From: Desulfovibrio psychrotolerans | GTDB taxonomy: Bacteria > Desulfobacterota > Desulfovibrionia > Desulfovibrionales > Desulfovibrionaceae | Assembly: GCF_013340305.1 (NCBI RefSeq) | Contig: NZ_BLVP01000001.1 | Span: 496,001 to 560,000 of the forward strand | Length of the DNA: 64,000 nucleotides | Direction: 5' to 3' | Shown: piece after piece, positions 17,312 through 26,790 of the stretch | Position numbering within the stretch: position 1 is the stretch's first letter | Layout of the letters: each line of letters begins with the position of its first letter | Notes under the pieces: generated by a model | Databases searched by the model: none | What the model was told of the DNA's origin: nothing | What the model saw: only the letters and a program-made list of their open reading frames with translations | Program-made: the position numbers and the translations under genes

Positions 17312-17728
17312 GTGGCAAAACAGAACAGTAAAAGTGTATACCTTGCCGCCCTGTTTCTTTTTCTGGGCGGTGTAGGCTACCTTCTTTTCTCGGGTTTTTC
17401 CGAAAACAGCGTCTACTTTCTGAATGTTTCCGAGGCAATGGCCATGCCGCCGGAAAAGCTGACGTCTGTGCGTCTTTTCGGCACCGTCAAGCAGGAAGGG
17501 CTGGAACAAAACGCCAACGGGCTCGGTGTCAGCTTTCTCATTGAAGACAAGGACAACAAATCTCTTGAAATGCGCATAGACTTTAAGGGAGCCGTTCCGG
17601 ACACCTTCAAACCCGGGGTGGAAGTCATAGTGGAAGGCGGCCTTGCCCCGGACGGCAAGACCTTTGCCGCCAAGACCCTGATGACCAAATGTCCCTCCAA
17701 ATACCAGAAAGAGAACCGGGAAGGCTGA
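17312..17728 (+). CDS. ccmE: Heme chaperone CcmE, cysteine (CXXXY) type
   Basis: 138 residues: one N-terminal membrane anchor (about 8-27) then an OB-fold periplasmic domain with VRLFGTVKQEGLEQ and the usual EGGLAPDGKTFAAKTLMTKCPSKY region. CcmE carries heme from CcmC to CcmF; in most bacteria the heme is bound covalently by a His in an HXXXY motif. Here the position is Cys127 in CPSKY, the variant described for Desulfovibrio Ccm systems that lack CcmG and CcmH. The start is GTG 17312 with AGGAGG. It is first in the operon. Confidence 0.93.
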   Translation: MAKQNSKSVYLAALFLFLGGVGYLLFSGFSENSVYFLNVSEAMAMPPEKLTSVRLFGTVKQEGLEQNANGLGVSFLIEDKDNKSLEMRIDFKGAVPDTFKPGVEVIVEGGLAPDGKTFAAKTLMTKCPSKYQKENREG

Positions 17729-17805
17729 CACGCACTTCCCGCGCGCCCTTCGACATCATACGCCCTTTACCCAATGCCCCGCCGCTTACCGGCTGAAGGA
17801 GAACC

Positions 17806-19719
17806 ATGCATCTTCTCGCGTATCTTCTGCTTGTCGCATCGCTTATGTTCTGCATCGGCTTCGGCACCATTGCCGTGATGCAACTCTGGCAAGGCCGCAC
17901 CCTTGTGCTGCCGTGGATGGAAAAAGCCCACCTCATGGTTACCGCGCTGATGACGGTAAGTTCGCTCATTCTTCTCTGGGCACTCGTCAACTTTGATTTT
18001 TCCAACAGCTACGTTGCGCGGTACACCAGTCTGGACCTTTCCACCTTCTACCGCATGACCGCCTTCTGGGCAGGGCAGGCCGGTTCGCTGCTTTTCTGGG
18101 CATGGTCCGTAGCCATTTTCGGAGTATTTTTCCTCTATTCCGACGCCTACAAGGCACTTTCAGAAGGCACCAAGGTCTGGTTCTGGCTCATTTTCCTCAG
18201 TGTCATGGCCTTTATGCTGCTGCTGCTCACCTCATGGAGCAACCCCTTCACCATGATCAGCCCCGCCCCCAGAGACGGCAACGGGCTGAACCCCCTGCTC
18301 CAGAACCCCGGCATGATATTCCATCCTCCGCTGCTGTTCCTCGGCTACGGCGGGTTTGCCATTCCCGGCTGCCTTGCCCTTGCGCAGGCGCTGAACGGCT
18401 CCGTGAAGCAGGAAGGATCATGGACCGCCATATCCCGCAACTTCACGCTCATCGCGTGGCTGTGTCTGAGCGCGGGCATCATTCTCGGCGGCTGGTGGGC
18501 ATACATGGAACTGGGCTGGGGCGGTTACTGGGCATGGGACCCGGTGGAAAACGCCTCGCTTATTCCCTGGCTGGTGGGCACTGCCTTCCTGCACACATCG
18601 GTCATTGAAAGCCGCCGCAACAAACTGCACCGCATAAACATCTTCCTCATGGCGCTGACCACCATATCAGCCTTCTTCGCCACCTATCTGGTCCGCAGCG
18701 GCGTAGTGGATTCGCTGCACGCCTTCGGCGACGGCGGCGTGGGCACCCCACTGCTCATCTTCATCATCCTCTTCACGGGCATAAGCCTGCTCACGGCCCT
18801 GCAGTACAAGCACCCGGAATCCCGCCCCCTCTCCGAACCCGCAAGCCGCGAAGGCTTTCTGGTGCTCACGGCGTGGGTGCTGCTGGCCCTGGGCATCATC
18901 ATCCTTGTAGCTACCATGTGGCCCGTGTTCTCCAAGTTCTGGAGCGAAAGCCCGCTTGGTCTGGAACCGGCCTTCTACAACCGGGTCTGCCTGCCGCTGT
19001 TCGTGGTCATATCCGCCCTGCTAATGGTCTGTCCGTGGCTCGGCTGGAAAGGCGGAATCCGCGACCCGAAACGATTCGGCATCGTTCTCGCCAGTGCTGC
19101 CGTTGCAGCGGGCGTGCTGATATCCATGGGATACACGTTGCCCATGGCCGTTGCGGGCGGTGCCACGGCCATTGCATGCCTTGCGGGCATTGCCCTGCTC
19201 TTTGCCACGGAACCCGCCATGCGCCGCAGCATGCGCAGCATTGCGGCCTACGGCGTGCATGTGGGCCTTGCACTTACCGTACTGGGCGTGGCCATATCCG
19301 GCCCCTACAAGCAGGAACAGCAGATAGAGCTCGGCCTGAACGAATCGGTGCAGGTGGGCAGCTACACCTTTACCTACAAGCAACTCAATCAGGGCGAAAC
19401 CCGTGCCTACATCTTCATCGAAGCAGACCTTGAAGTAACCCGCAACGGAAAGGCCGTGGGCCCCATGCACCCGCAGCGCAGGCTCTACCACAAGTTCCCC
19501 AGCAGCGCGTTTTCCGAGGCTGCAACCATCTTCTCGCTGGGCAATGAAATGTATGCCACCCTGCTCGGTGCAAACGAAGGACACAAGGCCACACTCAAGC
19601 TGAGCGTGAATCCGCTGGTGAACTGGGTATGGATAGGCGGCACCCTGATGTGCCTGTTCCCGCTGCTTGGGCTCTCCACGTACCGCAAGCGTGAAAACGG
19701 GGACCCCGATGCTGTGTAA
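17806..19719 (+). CDS. ccmF: Heme lyase CcmF
   Basis: 637-residue polytopic inner-membrane protein that ligates heme to apocytochrome c. The WWD domain is present (ELGWGGYWAWDPVENASLIPW), flanked by conserved His residues, as are FTMISPAPRDGNGLNPLLQNPG and MIFHPPLLFLGYGG. AAGGAG precedes ATG 17806. The C-terminal periplasmic segment (LGLNESVQVGSYTF) is typical. Length agrees with the family (630-660). It overlaps ccmA by 11 bases. Confidence 0.95.
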   Translation: MHLLAYLLLVASLMFCIGFGTIAVMQLWQGRTLVLPWMEKAHLMVTALMTVSSLILLWALVNFDFSNSYVARYTSLDLSTFYRMTAFWAGQAGSLLFWAWSVAIFGVFFLYSDAYKALSEGTKVWFWLIFLSVMAFMLLLLTSWSNPFTMISPAPRDGNGLNPLLQNPGMIFHPPLLFLGYGGFAIPGCLALAQALNGSVKQEGSWTAISRNFTLIAWLCLSAGIILGGWWAYMELGWGGYWAWDPVENASLIPWLVGTAFLHTSVIESRRNKLHRINIFLMALTTISAFFATYLVRSGVVDSLHAFGDGGVGTPLLIFIILFTGISLLTALQYKHPESRPLSEPASREGFLVLTAWVLLALGIIILVATMWPVFSKFWSESPLGLEPAFYNRVCLPLFVVISALLMVCPWLGWKGGIRDPKRFGIVLASAAVAAGVLISMGYTLPMAVAGGATAIACLAGIALLFATEPAMRRSMRSIAAYGVHVGLALTVLGVAISGPYKQEQQIELGLNESVQVGSYTFTYKQLNQGETRAYIFIEADLEVTRNGKAVGPMHPQRRLYHKFPSSAFSEAATIFSLGNEMYATLLGANEGHKATLKLSVNPLVNWVWIGGTLMCLFPLLGLSTYRKRENGDPDAV

Positions 19720-20356
19720 GCTGGACAAGGTGGCCAAGTTCTACGGTACGCGGCTGGTCGTCAAAGACATAAGCTGCTGCGTGGAACAGGGCACCGTGAC
19801 GCTGCTGGCCGGTCCCAACGGGGCCGGCAAGTCCACACTGCTGAAGATTATGGCCGGGCTTGCCCGGCCCAGCGCAGGCGCGGTGGAGCGTTCTGTCAGC
19901 GAGGAAGGCATAGGGTATGTGGGGCACCAAACCTTCATCTACCCCGGCCTTTCGGCACTGGAAAACCTGTCTTTCTGGGCTTCACTGCATAATCTGACAG
20001 TGGAGGAATCCACCCTTCTTGAGGCCCTGGACCGGGTGGAACTGAAGCGTTTTGCCTTTGAACGGGCGGGAACCTTTTCTCGCGGCATGGCGCAGCGGCT
20101 GAATCTGGCCCGCGTATTCCTGCTTAATCCGGCATTTATCCTGCTGGATGAACCGGGTACCGGACTGGACGTACGCTCCATGACCATACTGCACAACGAA
20201 ATTGAGGCTGCCCGGAAGCGCGGAGCCGGTCTGGTCTGGATAAGCCATTCCGTGGCCTCTGACCTGCCGCGGGCAGACACGGTGCTCTCCATCCGCGACA
20301 GGCGCGTGGACTACTACGGCCCCGCCGCAGGATACACGCCGGAGGCTGCATGCTGA
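19709..20356 (+). CDS. ccmA: Heme export ABC ATPase CcmA
   Basis: 215-residue ABC ATPase that drives release of heme-loaded CcmE. Walker A GPNGAGKST, signature FSRGMAQRLNLA, Walker B FILLDEPGTGLD. The signature LSGGQ motif is degenerate (SRGMAQR), as is usual for CcmA. The start ATG 19709 lies inside the end of ccmF, and its stop overlaps ccmB, so all three are translationally coupled. Confidence 0.93.
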   Translation: MLCKLDKVAKFYGTRLVVKDISCCVEQGTVTLLAGPNGAGKSTLLKIMAGLARPSAGAVERSVSEEGIGYVGHQTFIYPGLSALENLSFWASLHNLTVEESTLLEALDRVELKRFAFERAGTFSRGMAQRLNLARVFLLNPAFILLDEPGTGLDVRSMTILHNEIEAARKRGAGLVWISHSVASDLPRADTVLSIRDRRVDYYGPAAGYTPEAAC

Positions 20357-21027
20357 GGCAGGCTGCGGCCATAGCCGCAAAAGACCTGCGGCTGGTGCTG
20401 GCACGGGGTACGGGGCTTATTCAGGCCCTGCTGCTGGGGCTGCTGCTCATCTTTGTCTTCAGCCTGTCGCTGGAAGTGGGCCAGACCATGCAGCCGCAAG
20501 GCGCGTCTGCCATCTTCTGGCTGGCCTCCGCCTTCTGTCAGGTGCTCATCTTCAACACCCTGTTCGGGCTGGAAGAACAGAACGGCGCACGGTTCGGGCT
20601 GCTGCTCGCGCCCATGCCCGTGCAGTCGGTCTGGATAGGCAAAGCTCTGGCCGGGCTGGGGCTGCTGCTGTGCGCGCAAGCCATCTTTGTTCCGGCCACG
20701 GTGGTCTTTCTGGGACAGAATGTCTCCGCGCTATGGGGCACGGGCCTTGCTGCCCTGCTGCTCACGGATTTGGGCATAGTGCTGCTGGGATCGCTGCTGG
20801 GCGCCCTGTCACAGGGGCAGGCTGCGCGCGAATCGCTGCTTTCCATCATTCTTTTTCCGCTGCTCATTCCGGTGCTGCTGGCGGGCATACGTATAGGTGC
20901 GGCAGCCTTTTCAGGCGACATCCCGGAAGGCACAGCCAACTGGCTGGGGCTTGCCGGTGCCTTTGACGCCCTGTTCGCAGGCACGGGCCTGCTGCTTTTC
21001 GGCTTTGTCTACAGCGGGGAAGAATGA
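20350..21027 (+). CDS. ccmB: Heme export ABC permease CcmB
   Basis: 225 residues with six hydrophobic helices; begins with the CcmB-type AAIAAKDLRLVLARG amphipathic helix. EQNGARFGLLLAPMPVQSVWIGKAL and LLSIILFPLLIPVLLAGI are characteristic. It pairs with CcmA and CcmC to form heme-loaded CcmE at the inner membrane. It overlaps ccmA by seven bases. Confidence 0.93.
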   Translation: MLRQAAAIAAKDLRLVLARGTGLIQALLLGLLLIFVFSLSLEVGQTMQPQGASAIFWLASAFCQVLIFNTLFGLEEQNGARFGLLLAPMPVQSVWIGKALAGLGLLLCAQAIFVPATVVFLGQNVSALWGTGLAALLLTDLGIVLLGSLLGALSQGQAARESLLSIILFPLLIPVLLAGIRIGAAAFSGDIPEGTANWLGLAGAFDALFAGTGLLLFGFVYSGEE

Positions 21028-21100
21028 TACACCACACACCGTCTGCCCCGGGCAGACAACAGCCTTCTTCTGAGAACCGCAAACCCCTTGCGAGGACGCG

Positions 21101-21775
21101 ATGCGCGACAACTGGATAGCTCCCGTATCGCTGGCGGCGGGCCTGAGCTTTGCCGTATGCCAGTATTTCATCTTCGTCTACGCGCCTGTGGAGCAGACCA
21201 TGGGCATTGTGCAGAAGATTTTCTATTTCCACCTGCCGCTGGCGTGGTGGGCACTGATCAGCTTTGCCGTGGTATTTGTGGCTTCCATCATGTACCTGCG
21301 CAAGCGCGACTGGTTCTGGGACAACCTTGCCGGAGCCGCAGCGGAATTGGGCGTGCTTTTCAGCGGCCTTGCCCTTGCCACGGGCATGGTCTGGGGCAAG
21401 CACAGCTGGGGCGTCTGGTGGACATGGGACCCGCGCCTCACCACAACCCTGATCATGTGGTTTGTCTACGCGGGATACCTTATCCTGCGATCCATGGCCC
21501 TTTCACGCGAACGCAGGGCTGTGGTCTGCGCCGTGCTGGGCATTGCAGCCTTTGTCGATGTGCCTCTGGTATTCCTTTCCGCGCGGCTGTGGCGTTCCAT
21601 CCACCCCGCCGTGTTTGCCTCCAAAGAGGGCGGTCTGGAACCGGAGATGAAACTCACCGTCATCCTGTGCGTTCTTTCCTTCGGCCTGATATGGCTGGCC
21701 ATGTGCGCCGTGCGCACCCGGCAGGCCGCCCTCACGGACAGGCTGGACACCATTGCGGCACACGGAGAAGCATAA
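21101..21775 (+). CDS. ccmC: Heme transport protein CcmC
   Basis: 224 residues with six helices and a WWD domain (GKHSWGVWWTWDPRLTTTLI). Flanking His residues in IFYFHLPLAWW and RLWRSIHPAVF correspond to the heme ligands. CcmC loads heme onto CcmE in the periplasm. GAGGA precedes ATG 21101. Confidence 0.94.
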   Translation: MRDNWIAPVSLAAGLSFAVCQYFIFVYAPVEQTMGIVQKIFYFHLPLAWWALISFAVVFVASIMYLRKRDWFWDNLAGAAAELGVLFSGLALATGMVWGKHSWGVWWTWDPRLTTTLIMWFVYAGYLILRSMALSRERRAVVCAVLGIAAFVDVPLVFLSARLWRSIHPAVFASKEGGLEPEMKLTVILCVLSFGLIWLAMCAVRTRQAALTDRLDTIAAHGEA

Positions 21776-21805
21776 TTTACGCCGGGCATCATACAGGAGA
21801 ATCGT

Positions 21806-21958
21806 ATGGAAAGTTCCTCATGGCTCCTCATGGCCAATATCGCCATATGGCTTGGCATAGGCAGCTATCTGTGCCTTCTGGCACACACCCAGAAACAGTT
21901 GGACAGACGCATCCGCCAAATGGAATTGCTCAACACGGAGTCGCAGCGTGAAGAATAA
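21806..21958 (+). CDS. ccmD: CcmD-family small membrane protein
   Basis: A 50-residue protein too short for routine ORF calling. It has one membrane helix (WLLMANIAIWLGIGSYLCLL) followed by a basic, charged tail (KQLDRRIRQMELL), the plan of CcmD, which stabilises the CcmABC complex. AGGAG lies five bases upstream of the ATG, and it sits directly after ccmC, the normal ccmD position. Its stop overlaps the start of the next gene by 11 bases. Confidence 0.85.
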   Translation: MESSSWLLMANIAIWLGIGSYLCLLAHTQKQLDRRIRQMELLNTESQREE

Positions 21959-22547
21959 CAGTACCGCCCACAGTGTACATGGCGGCAAGATGATCGTACT
22001 CGCCCTTCTGGGCGTAAGCCTGCTGGCGATTCTGGTCACCTCGTTCGTCTACCGCACCATGCACCCGCACATTACCGAGGTCGTCCGCGAACAGCCCCCG
22101 GCGCAGATGCCGCAAAACGGTGCTCAGCAGGGAGCATCCACCGAAGAACTGGCGCATCTTATGGCCCTGATGCAGGAAGACCCCAACAACCCGGACGTGC
22201 TCAAGCAAATATCGGACCTGTTCATCCGCACCAAGGACTGGGAACGGGCACTCTTTTTCCTGCAGAAGGCTATGGTCGCCACCCCTTCCGACCCGCAGAT
22301 ACTGTATATGCACGGGATAGTGCTGTTTAATCAGGATAAGCCCGAAGAAGCTGCGGCAGCCTTTGAGTCCCTTCTGGCCATAGAAGACGATGCCTCGGCC
22401 CGGTACAACCTTGGCATCATCTACAAGCACTTCCTCAAGCAGCCCGAAAAGGCGCAGGAGCATTTTTCCGCCCTGCTCGCCAACGACAATGCGGAGCCCG
22501 AGTTGAAACAACGCGCCCAGCAGGAACTGGAAACGGAACACAAATAG
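21948..22547 (+). CDS. TPR protein of the ccm operon (NrfG/CcmI-like)
   Basis: 199 residues: an N-terminal membrane anchor (about 15-35), then two to three TPR-type repeats (WERALFFLQKAMVATPSDPQ; PEEAAAAFESLLAIEDDASA; PEKAQEHFSALLANDNAEP). TPR domains in NrfG and CcmI hold apocytochromes during maturation; since this system lacks a visible CcmH/CcmG, it may do that here (inference). The GTG start at 21948 lies inside ccmD with CGGAG upstream. A terminator follows, so it is the last gene of the operon. Confidence 0.85.
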   Translation: MKNNSTAHSVHGGKMIVLALLGVSLLAILVTSFVYRTMHPHITEVVREQPPAQMPQNGAQQGASTEELAHLMALMQEDPNNPDVLKQISDLFIRTKDWERALFFLQKAMVATPSDPQILYMHGIVLFNQDKPEEAAAAFESLLAIEDDASARYNLGIIYKHFLKQPEKAQEHFSALLANDNAEPELKQRAQQELETEHK

Positions 22548-22572
22548 CCGCATACGGCCTATGGATACCTTC

Positions 22573-22604
22573 CGGGCAACATGGAAACCATGTTGCCCGT
22601 TTTT
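22573..22604 (+). terminator. Intrinsic terminator of the ccm operon
   Basis: CGGGCAACATGG (22573-22584) pairs perfectly with CCATGTTGCCCG (22588-22599) around AAA, followed by TTTTT. It is 25 bases after the TPR gene stop. Confidence 0.95.
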
Positions 22605-22913
22605 CGTTTGTGCAGTAGGGTGGCGAATGCTGCACGGCATCTCTTTTTTTCCGCCACTTGCGGAAACGAATTCTCCTGCGGACAGGTCTTGCGCCATGCT
22701 CTCCCGGCCCCTTGCGCGGCCCGCCCCTTCTCTGCCCCGTGTGCGCCCTTTTGCATCCGCATGCCCCTGCGCGCCGGACAGACCGTTGCGGCACACGGCA
22801 CAGCACGCACAACCGCAGCATACACCGCTCTTGCCACCCGCTTCTCAAAGATGCCTGCCCCGCCGGGGATTACACCCGCTGTCATCCGCCCTGCAGCCAT
22901 CACTGCCGCTCGC

Positions 22914-23009
22914 GTTGCAACGCCCGTCGCCCGGCCCACTGCTGCGCCCATTACTGCACCAATTGCTAAGCCCGTTGCTAAGCCCGTTGCTAAGCCCGTT
23001 GCTGCGCCC
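22914..23009. repeat. Eight-unit 12-bp tandem repeat
   Basis: Eight contiguous 12-bp units, the best three being GTTGCTAAGCCC or ATTGCTAAGCCC and the rest degenerate (for example GTTGCTGCGCCC and ACTGCTGCGCCC). Read forward they give a V/I-A-x-P tetrapeptide periodicity; read in reverse, a Gly-Leu-Ala-Thr periodicity. They end 11 bases before the guaB promoter. Confidence 0.8.
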
Positions 23010-23019
23010 ATTGCCGAGA

Positions 23020-23049
23020 TTGACACACCCGGAACAGACAGCGTATAGT
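23020..23049 (+). promoter_or_regulatory. Sigma-70 promoter for guaBA
   Basis: TTGACA (23020-23025), an 18-base spacer and TATAGT (23044-23049) make a near-consensus promoter about 230 bases before guaB. The start point would be near 23056. Confidence 0.7.
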
Positions 23050-23280
23050 AGTAAATTATACTTTAACAATTTTGTCAAAGATTGCCCGGCCCGCCGGACC
23101 GCGCCGGGATGCGCACATACTCCGGGGCTTTTCGCCGTTTGCGAAGCGCCCCATGCCGTCCCGATGAGCCGGAAACCTGCGGCAGTCTGCCACACTCGCC
23201 AGCAAAAGACCGCAAAACGAGTCCACTCGTTGTAAGGCCTTGAAAATGATAGCCACACAAACCTTTGGGAGACCCACACG

Positions 23281-24738
23281 ATGAGCGAAATCATAGGCAA
23301 GGCTTTGACGTTCGACGACGTCCTCCTGCTTCCCGGTTACTCGGAAACCACACCGGACATGGTAGACGTAAGTACGCGCCTGACACACTCCATCCCCCTG
23401 AACATTCCCCTCATTTCCGCAGCCATGGATACGGTGACGGAATCCGAAATGGCCATTGCCATGGCCCGCAACGGCGGCATAGGCGTCATCCACAAGAACA
23501 TGCCGCTGGAACAGCAGTGCCTGGAAGTGCAGAAGGTGAAGAAGTCCGAGTCCGGCATGATTCTGGACCCCGTGACCATTGAACCCGACCTCACCATTGC
23601 GCAGGCTCTGGAAGTGATGTCCGTTTACAAGGTTTCCGGCCTGCCCGTGCTGCGCGGCAAGGAGCTTGTGGGCATTCTCACCAACCGTGATGTCCGGTTT
23701 ATCGAATCCCCTGAGACAACCAAAGTTTCTGAGATGATGACCAGCAAAAATCTGGTGACCGTTCCCGTGGGCACCACGCTGGAAGAAGCCAAGCGCCACC
23801 TGCACGAACACCGCATTGAAAAACTGCTGGTGGTGGACGCTGACCGCACGCTCAAGGGCCTCATCACCATGAAGGACATAGACAAGGTGGTAAAATACCC
23901 CCATTCCACCAAGGATGAGCAGGGCAGGCTGCGCGCTGCCGCCGCTCTGGGGGTGGGCAAGGATTGCGAAATGCGCGCCGAAGCGCTGCTCAGAGCCGGT
24001 GCGGACGCACTGGTGCTGGATTCTGCCCACGGCCACTCCAAAAACATTCTGGACGCCGTTGCCATGATCCGGGGCAGCTTTCCCGCCGCACAGGTGGTGG
24101 CAGGCAACATTGCCACCTATGACGGAGCCAAGGCCCTGTTCAAGGCGGGCGCAGATACCGTGAAGGTGGGCATAGGACCCGGTTCCATCTGCACCACGCG
24201 CATTGTGGCCGGTGTGGGCGTGCCGCAGATATCTGCCGTGCAGGAAGCCTACAAGGCTGCGCTGGAAGTGGACCGCACCATCATCGCAGACGGCGGCATC
24301 AAGTACTCCGGCGATATTGTCAAGGCCATAGCCGTGGGCGCAAGCACGGTGATGATAGGTTCCATTTTCGCCGGAACGGATGAATCGCCGGGTGAAACCG
24401 TGCTCTATCAGGGCCGTCGTTACAAGAACTACCGCGGCATGGGCTCCATAGACGCCATGAAGGCAGGCAGCTCCGACCGCTACTTCCAGGAAAAAAGCAA
24501 GAAGCTGGTGCCCGAAGGCATTGTGGGCCGCGTTCCCTACAAGGGCCCCGTGTCGGACACCATCCACCAGCTCATCGGCGGCCTGCGCTCGGGCATGGGC
24601 TATGTGGGTGCGGCTACCATAAGCGATCTGACCCGCAAGGCCCGCCTTGTGGAAATTTCGCCCGCCGGCCTGCGCGAATCGCACGTGCACGACGTTATCA
24701 TCACCAAGGAAGCCCCCAACTACAAAATGGAAAACTAG
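23281..24738 (+). CDS. guaB: IMP dehydrogenase
   Basis: 485-residue TIM-barrel enzyme that oxidises IMP to XMP with NAD, the committed step to GMP. The catalytic loop is [11 protein letters not shown] with the nucleophilic Cys; the phosphate-binding stretch [14 protein letters not shown] and the flap GMGSIDAMK region are present. A CBS (Bateman) domain is inserted at about residues 95-205. Full family length. GGGAG lies about 10 bases upstream. guaA follows after 27 bases, so both enzymes of GMP synthesis are co-transcribed. Confidence 0.97.
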   Translation: MSEIIGKALTFDDVLLLPGYSETTPDMVDVSTRLTHSIPLNIPLISAAMDTVTESEMAIAMARNGGIGVIHKNMPLEQQCLEVQKVKKSESGMILDPVTIEPDLTIAQALEVMSVYKVSGLPVLRGKELVGILTNRDVRFIESPETTKVSEMMTSKNLVTVPVGTTLEEAKRHLHEHRIEKLLVVDADRTLKGLITMKDIDKVVKYPHSTKDEQGRLRAAAALGVGKDCEMRAEALLRAGADALVLDSAHGHSKNILDAVAMIRGSFPAAQVVAGNIATYDGAKALFKAGADTVKVGIGPGSICTTRIVAGVGVPQISAVQEAYKAALEVDRTIIADGGIKYSGDIVKAIAVGASTVMIGSIFAGTDESPGETVLYQGRRYKNYRGMGSIDAMKAGSSDRYFQEKSKKLVPEGIVGRVPYKGPVSDTIHQLIGGLRSGMGYVGAATISDLTRKARLVEISPAGLRESHVHDVIITKEAPNYKMEN

Positions 24739-24765
24739 GGACTCGTCTTCCCGCAAAGGATATCC

Positions 24766-26316
24766 ATGGAATCCATCAGCAAAGTCATCATTATAGACTA
24801 CGGTTCGCAGTTCACGCAGCTTATCGCGCGGCGCGTGCGTGAAGCAGGCGTGTATTCTGAAATCCACCCCTGCATCGTCACGGCGCAGGAAGTGAAGGCC
24901 ATGCGCCCCTCTGCCGTCATTCTTTCCGGCGGTCCCGCCAGCGTGGGCGATGCAGATGCCCCCGCGCTGGACATGGGTTTTCTGCAACTGGGCGTGCCCG
25001 TGCTGGGCATATGCTACGGCATGCAGTTGCTGGCGCACAACATGGGCGGCGCCTTGGCAAGCTCGGAAACCCGTGAATACGGCCCTGCCGACCTGCAGAT
25101 TCTGAAGTCCTGCCCCCTGTTTGAAGGCATTGCGCAGGAAGATGCCTCCCGCGTCTGGATGTCGCACGGCGACAAGGTGAAGGCAGCCCCGGCCGGGTTT
25201 GACGTTGTGGGCCGCACGGAAACGCTGGATATCGCCGCTATGGCGGACGAATCCAGAAACATCTATGCGCTCCAGTTCCACCCGGAGGTGCACCACTCCG
25301 TGGACGGCACGCAGATGATCAACAACTTCCTGTTCAAAATCGCCAAAATCAAGCCGGACTGGACCATGTCCGGATTCATCGAAAGCGTTATCCGCGATGT
25401 GCGCGAAGCCGTGGGACCGGAAGGCAATGTGGTCTGCGGGCTTTCCGGCGGCATAGACTCCACCGTGGTCGCCGTGCTGCTGAATAAGGCCATAGGCCAC
25501 CGCCTGCACTGCATCTTTGTGGATAACGGCCTTATGCGCGCGCAGGAAGTGGAAGAGGTTTCCAGCTATCTGCGTGAGCACTTCGACCTTAACCTCACAG
25601 TTGTGGACGCCAGCGAACGGTTCCTCTCCAAGCTGGCAGGCGTGGACGACCCCGAAAAGAAACGCAAGATCATCGGTTACGAGTTCATCGAGATATTTGA
25701 TGAAGAAGCACACCGCATTGAAAATGTGGCCTATCTCGCACAGGGCACGCTCTACCCGGACGTGATCGAATCCATCTCGCACAAGGGCCCCTCCGCCGTC
25801 ATCAAGAGCCACCACAACGTGGGCGGGCTGCCGGAGAAGATGAAGCTCAAGCTCATCGAACCCCTGCGCGAGCTTTTCAAGGACGAGGTGCGCAAGGTGG
25901 CCATGGAACTGGGCATGCCCGATTCCATTGTATGGCGCCATCCCTTCCCCGGTCCGGGGCTTGCCATCCGCATCATCGGCGAAATTACGGCCGAGCGGCT
26001 GGAAATCCTCAGAAAAGCGGACAAGATCGTGCAGAACGAGTTGACTGCTTCCGGCTGGTATCGCAAAGTGTGGCAGGGATTTGCCGTTCTGCTGCCCCTT
26101 AAGACCGTGGGCGTTATGGGCGACGGGCGCACCTATGAGCACGTTATCGCCCTGCGCATTGTGGACAGCGTGGACGCCATGACGGCGGACTGGGTGCGCA
26201 TGCCCTCCGAGATTCTGGAGCGCATCTCCAGCCGCATTATCAATGAAGTTAAGGGTGTGAACCGGGTGGTCTACGACATTTCGTCCAAGCCCCCGAGCAC
26301 CATTGAATGGGAATAG
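24766..26316 (+). CDS. guaA: GMP synthase (glutamine-hydrolysing)
   Basis: 516 residues: an N-terminal class I glutamine amidotransferase domain ([16 protein letters not shown] with the catalytic Cys; FHPEVHHS with the catalytic His) and a C-terminal ATP-pyrophosphatase domain ([17 protein letters not shown]-loop) plus dimerisation domain. It aminates XMP to GMP. AAGGA precedes ATG 24766. Confidence 0.97.
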   Translation: MESISKVIIIDYGSQFTQLIARRVREAGVYSEIHPCIVTAQEVKAMRPSAVILSGGPASVGDADAPALDMGFLQLGVPVLGICYGMQLLAHNMGGALASSETREYGPADLQILKSCPLFEGIAQEDASRVWMSHGDKVKAAPAGFDVVGRTETLDIAAMADESRNIYALQFHPEVHHSVDGTQMINNFLFKIAKIKPDWTMSGFIESVIRDVREAVGPEGNVVCGLSGGIDSTVVAVLLNKAIGHRLHCIFVDNGLMRAQEVEEVSSYLREHFDLNLTVVDASERFLSKLAGVDDPEKKRKIIGYEFIEIFDEEAHRIENVAYLAQGTLYPDVIESISHKGPSAVIKSHHNVGGLPEKMKLKLIEPLRELFKDEVRKVAMELGMPDSIVWRHPFPGPGLAIRIIGEITAERLEILRKADKIVQNELTASGWYRKVWQGFAVLLPLKTVGVMGDGRTYEHVIALRIVDSVDAMTADWVRMPSEILERISSRIINEVKGVNRVVYDISSKPPSTIEWE

Positions 26317-26346
26317 TGTAAACCTCATCACCTCAGGCGAAACTGC

Positions 26347-26790
26347 ATGTTCGGAATCGGCACTACTGAAATACTGGTCATTCTTGTTGTGGCCCTTATC
26401 GTTCTCGGTCCGAAGAGTCTGCCCAAGATTGCCCGCTCCATGGGCAAGGGGCTGGCGGAATTCCGCCGTGTTTCCACGGACTTCCAGCGAACCATAAATC
26501 TGGAAGTAGACATGGAGGAACACGAAAAGCGTAAGAAGGAAGCCGCCAAGCGCCTGTATGGTGACGAGGACACGGAAGAGACGAAGCCCAAACCCAAAAA
26601 GAAGAAAAAAGCCGCCGCCAAAACGGCTGAAGCCAAGACGGAAAAAAAAGTGACGGGTGACCTTGCCGTTGCGCCTGAGCCTGAACAGAAGGCGGGAACC
26701 GAACCCGTCGATACTGACGGTACAGGCAAGGACCCCGTTGCCGCCGCAACCGATGCTGCCGCAAACAATGCCACCGGGGATAAGGCATGA
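26347..26790 (+). CDS. tatB: Twin-arginine translocase subunit TatA/TatB
   Basis: 147 residues: one short N-terminal membrane helix (TTEILVILVVALIVLGPKSLP), an amphipathic helix (KIARSMGKGLAEFRRVSTDF), then a charged, disordered tail rich in Lys, Ala, Glu with a KPKPKKKKKAAAK stretch. FGIGTTEILVILVVALIVLGP matches TatB better than TatA because of the Glu at position 8. It overlaps tatC by ATGA, forming a tatBC pair. The tail has the opposite charge to the acidic tatC extension. Confidence 0.9.
   Translation: MFGIGTTEILVILVVALIVLGPKSLPKIARSMGKGLAEFRRVSTDFQRTINLEVDMEEHEKRKKEAAKRLYGDEDTEETKPKPKKKKKAAAKTAEAKTEKKVTGDLAVAPEPEQKAGTEPVDTDGTGKDPVAAATDAAANNATGDKA

Larger units (their letters stand above)
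22605..23280. other. Long gap and guaB leader
   Basis: This 676-base region holds a 12-bp tandem repeat (22914-23009), a sigma-70 promoter (23020-23049) and a ~225-base untranslated leader of guaB. In the leader GGGGC..TTCGC pairs with GCGAA..GCCCC (23124-23152). Frames open on both strands across 22605-23048 but have no ribosome site and run into the ccm terminator or the promoter, so none is called. Confidence 0.6.

Noticed and set aside
22559-23026. Small glycine-zipper-like ORF on the reverse strand (Gly-Leu-Ala-Thr repeats), and a Pro-rich one on the forward strand
   Set aside because: Neither has a ribosome site, and they overlap the ccm terminator or the guaB promoter; the pattern follows from the 12-bp DNA repeat.
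23056-26523. Very long open frame on the reverse strand opposite guaBA
   Set aside because: It is the mirror of two well-recognised genes with strong codon bias; its product is low-complexity and matches nothing.
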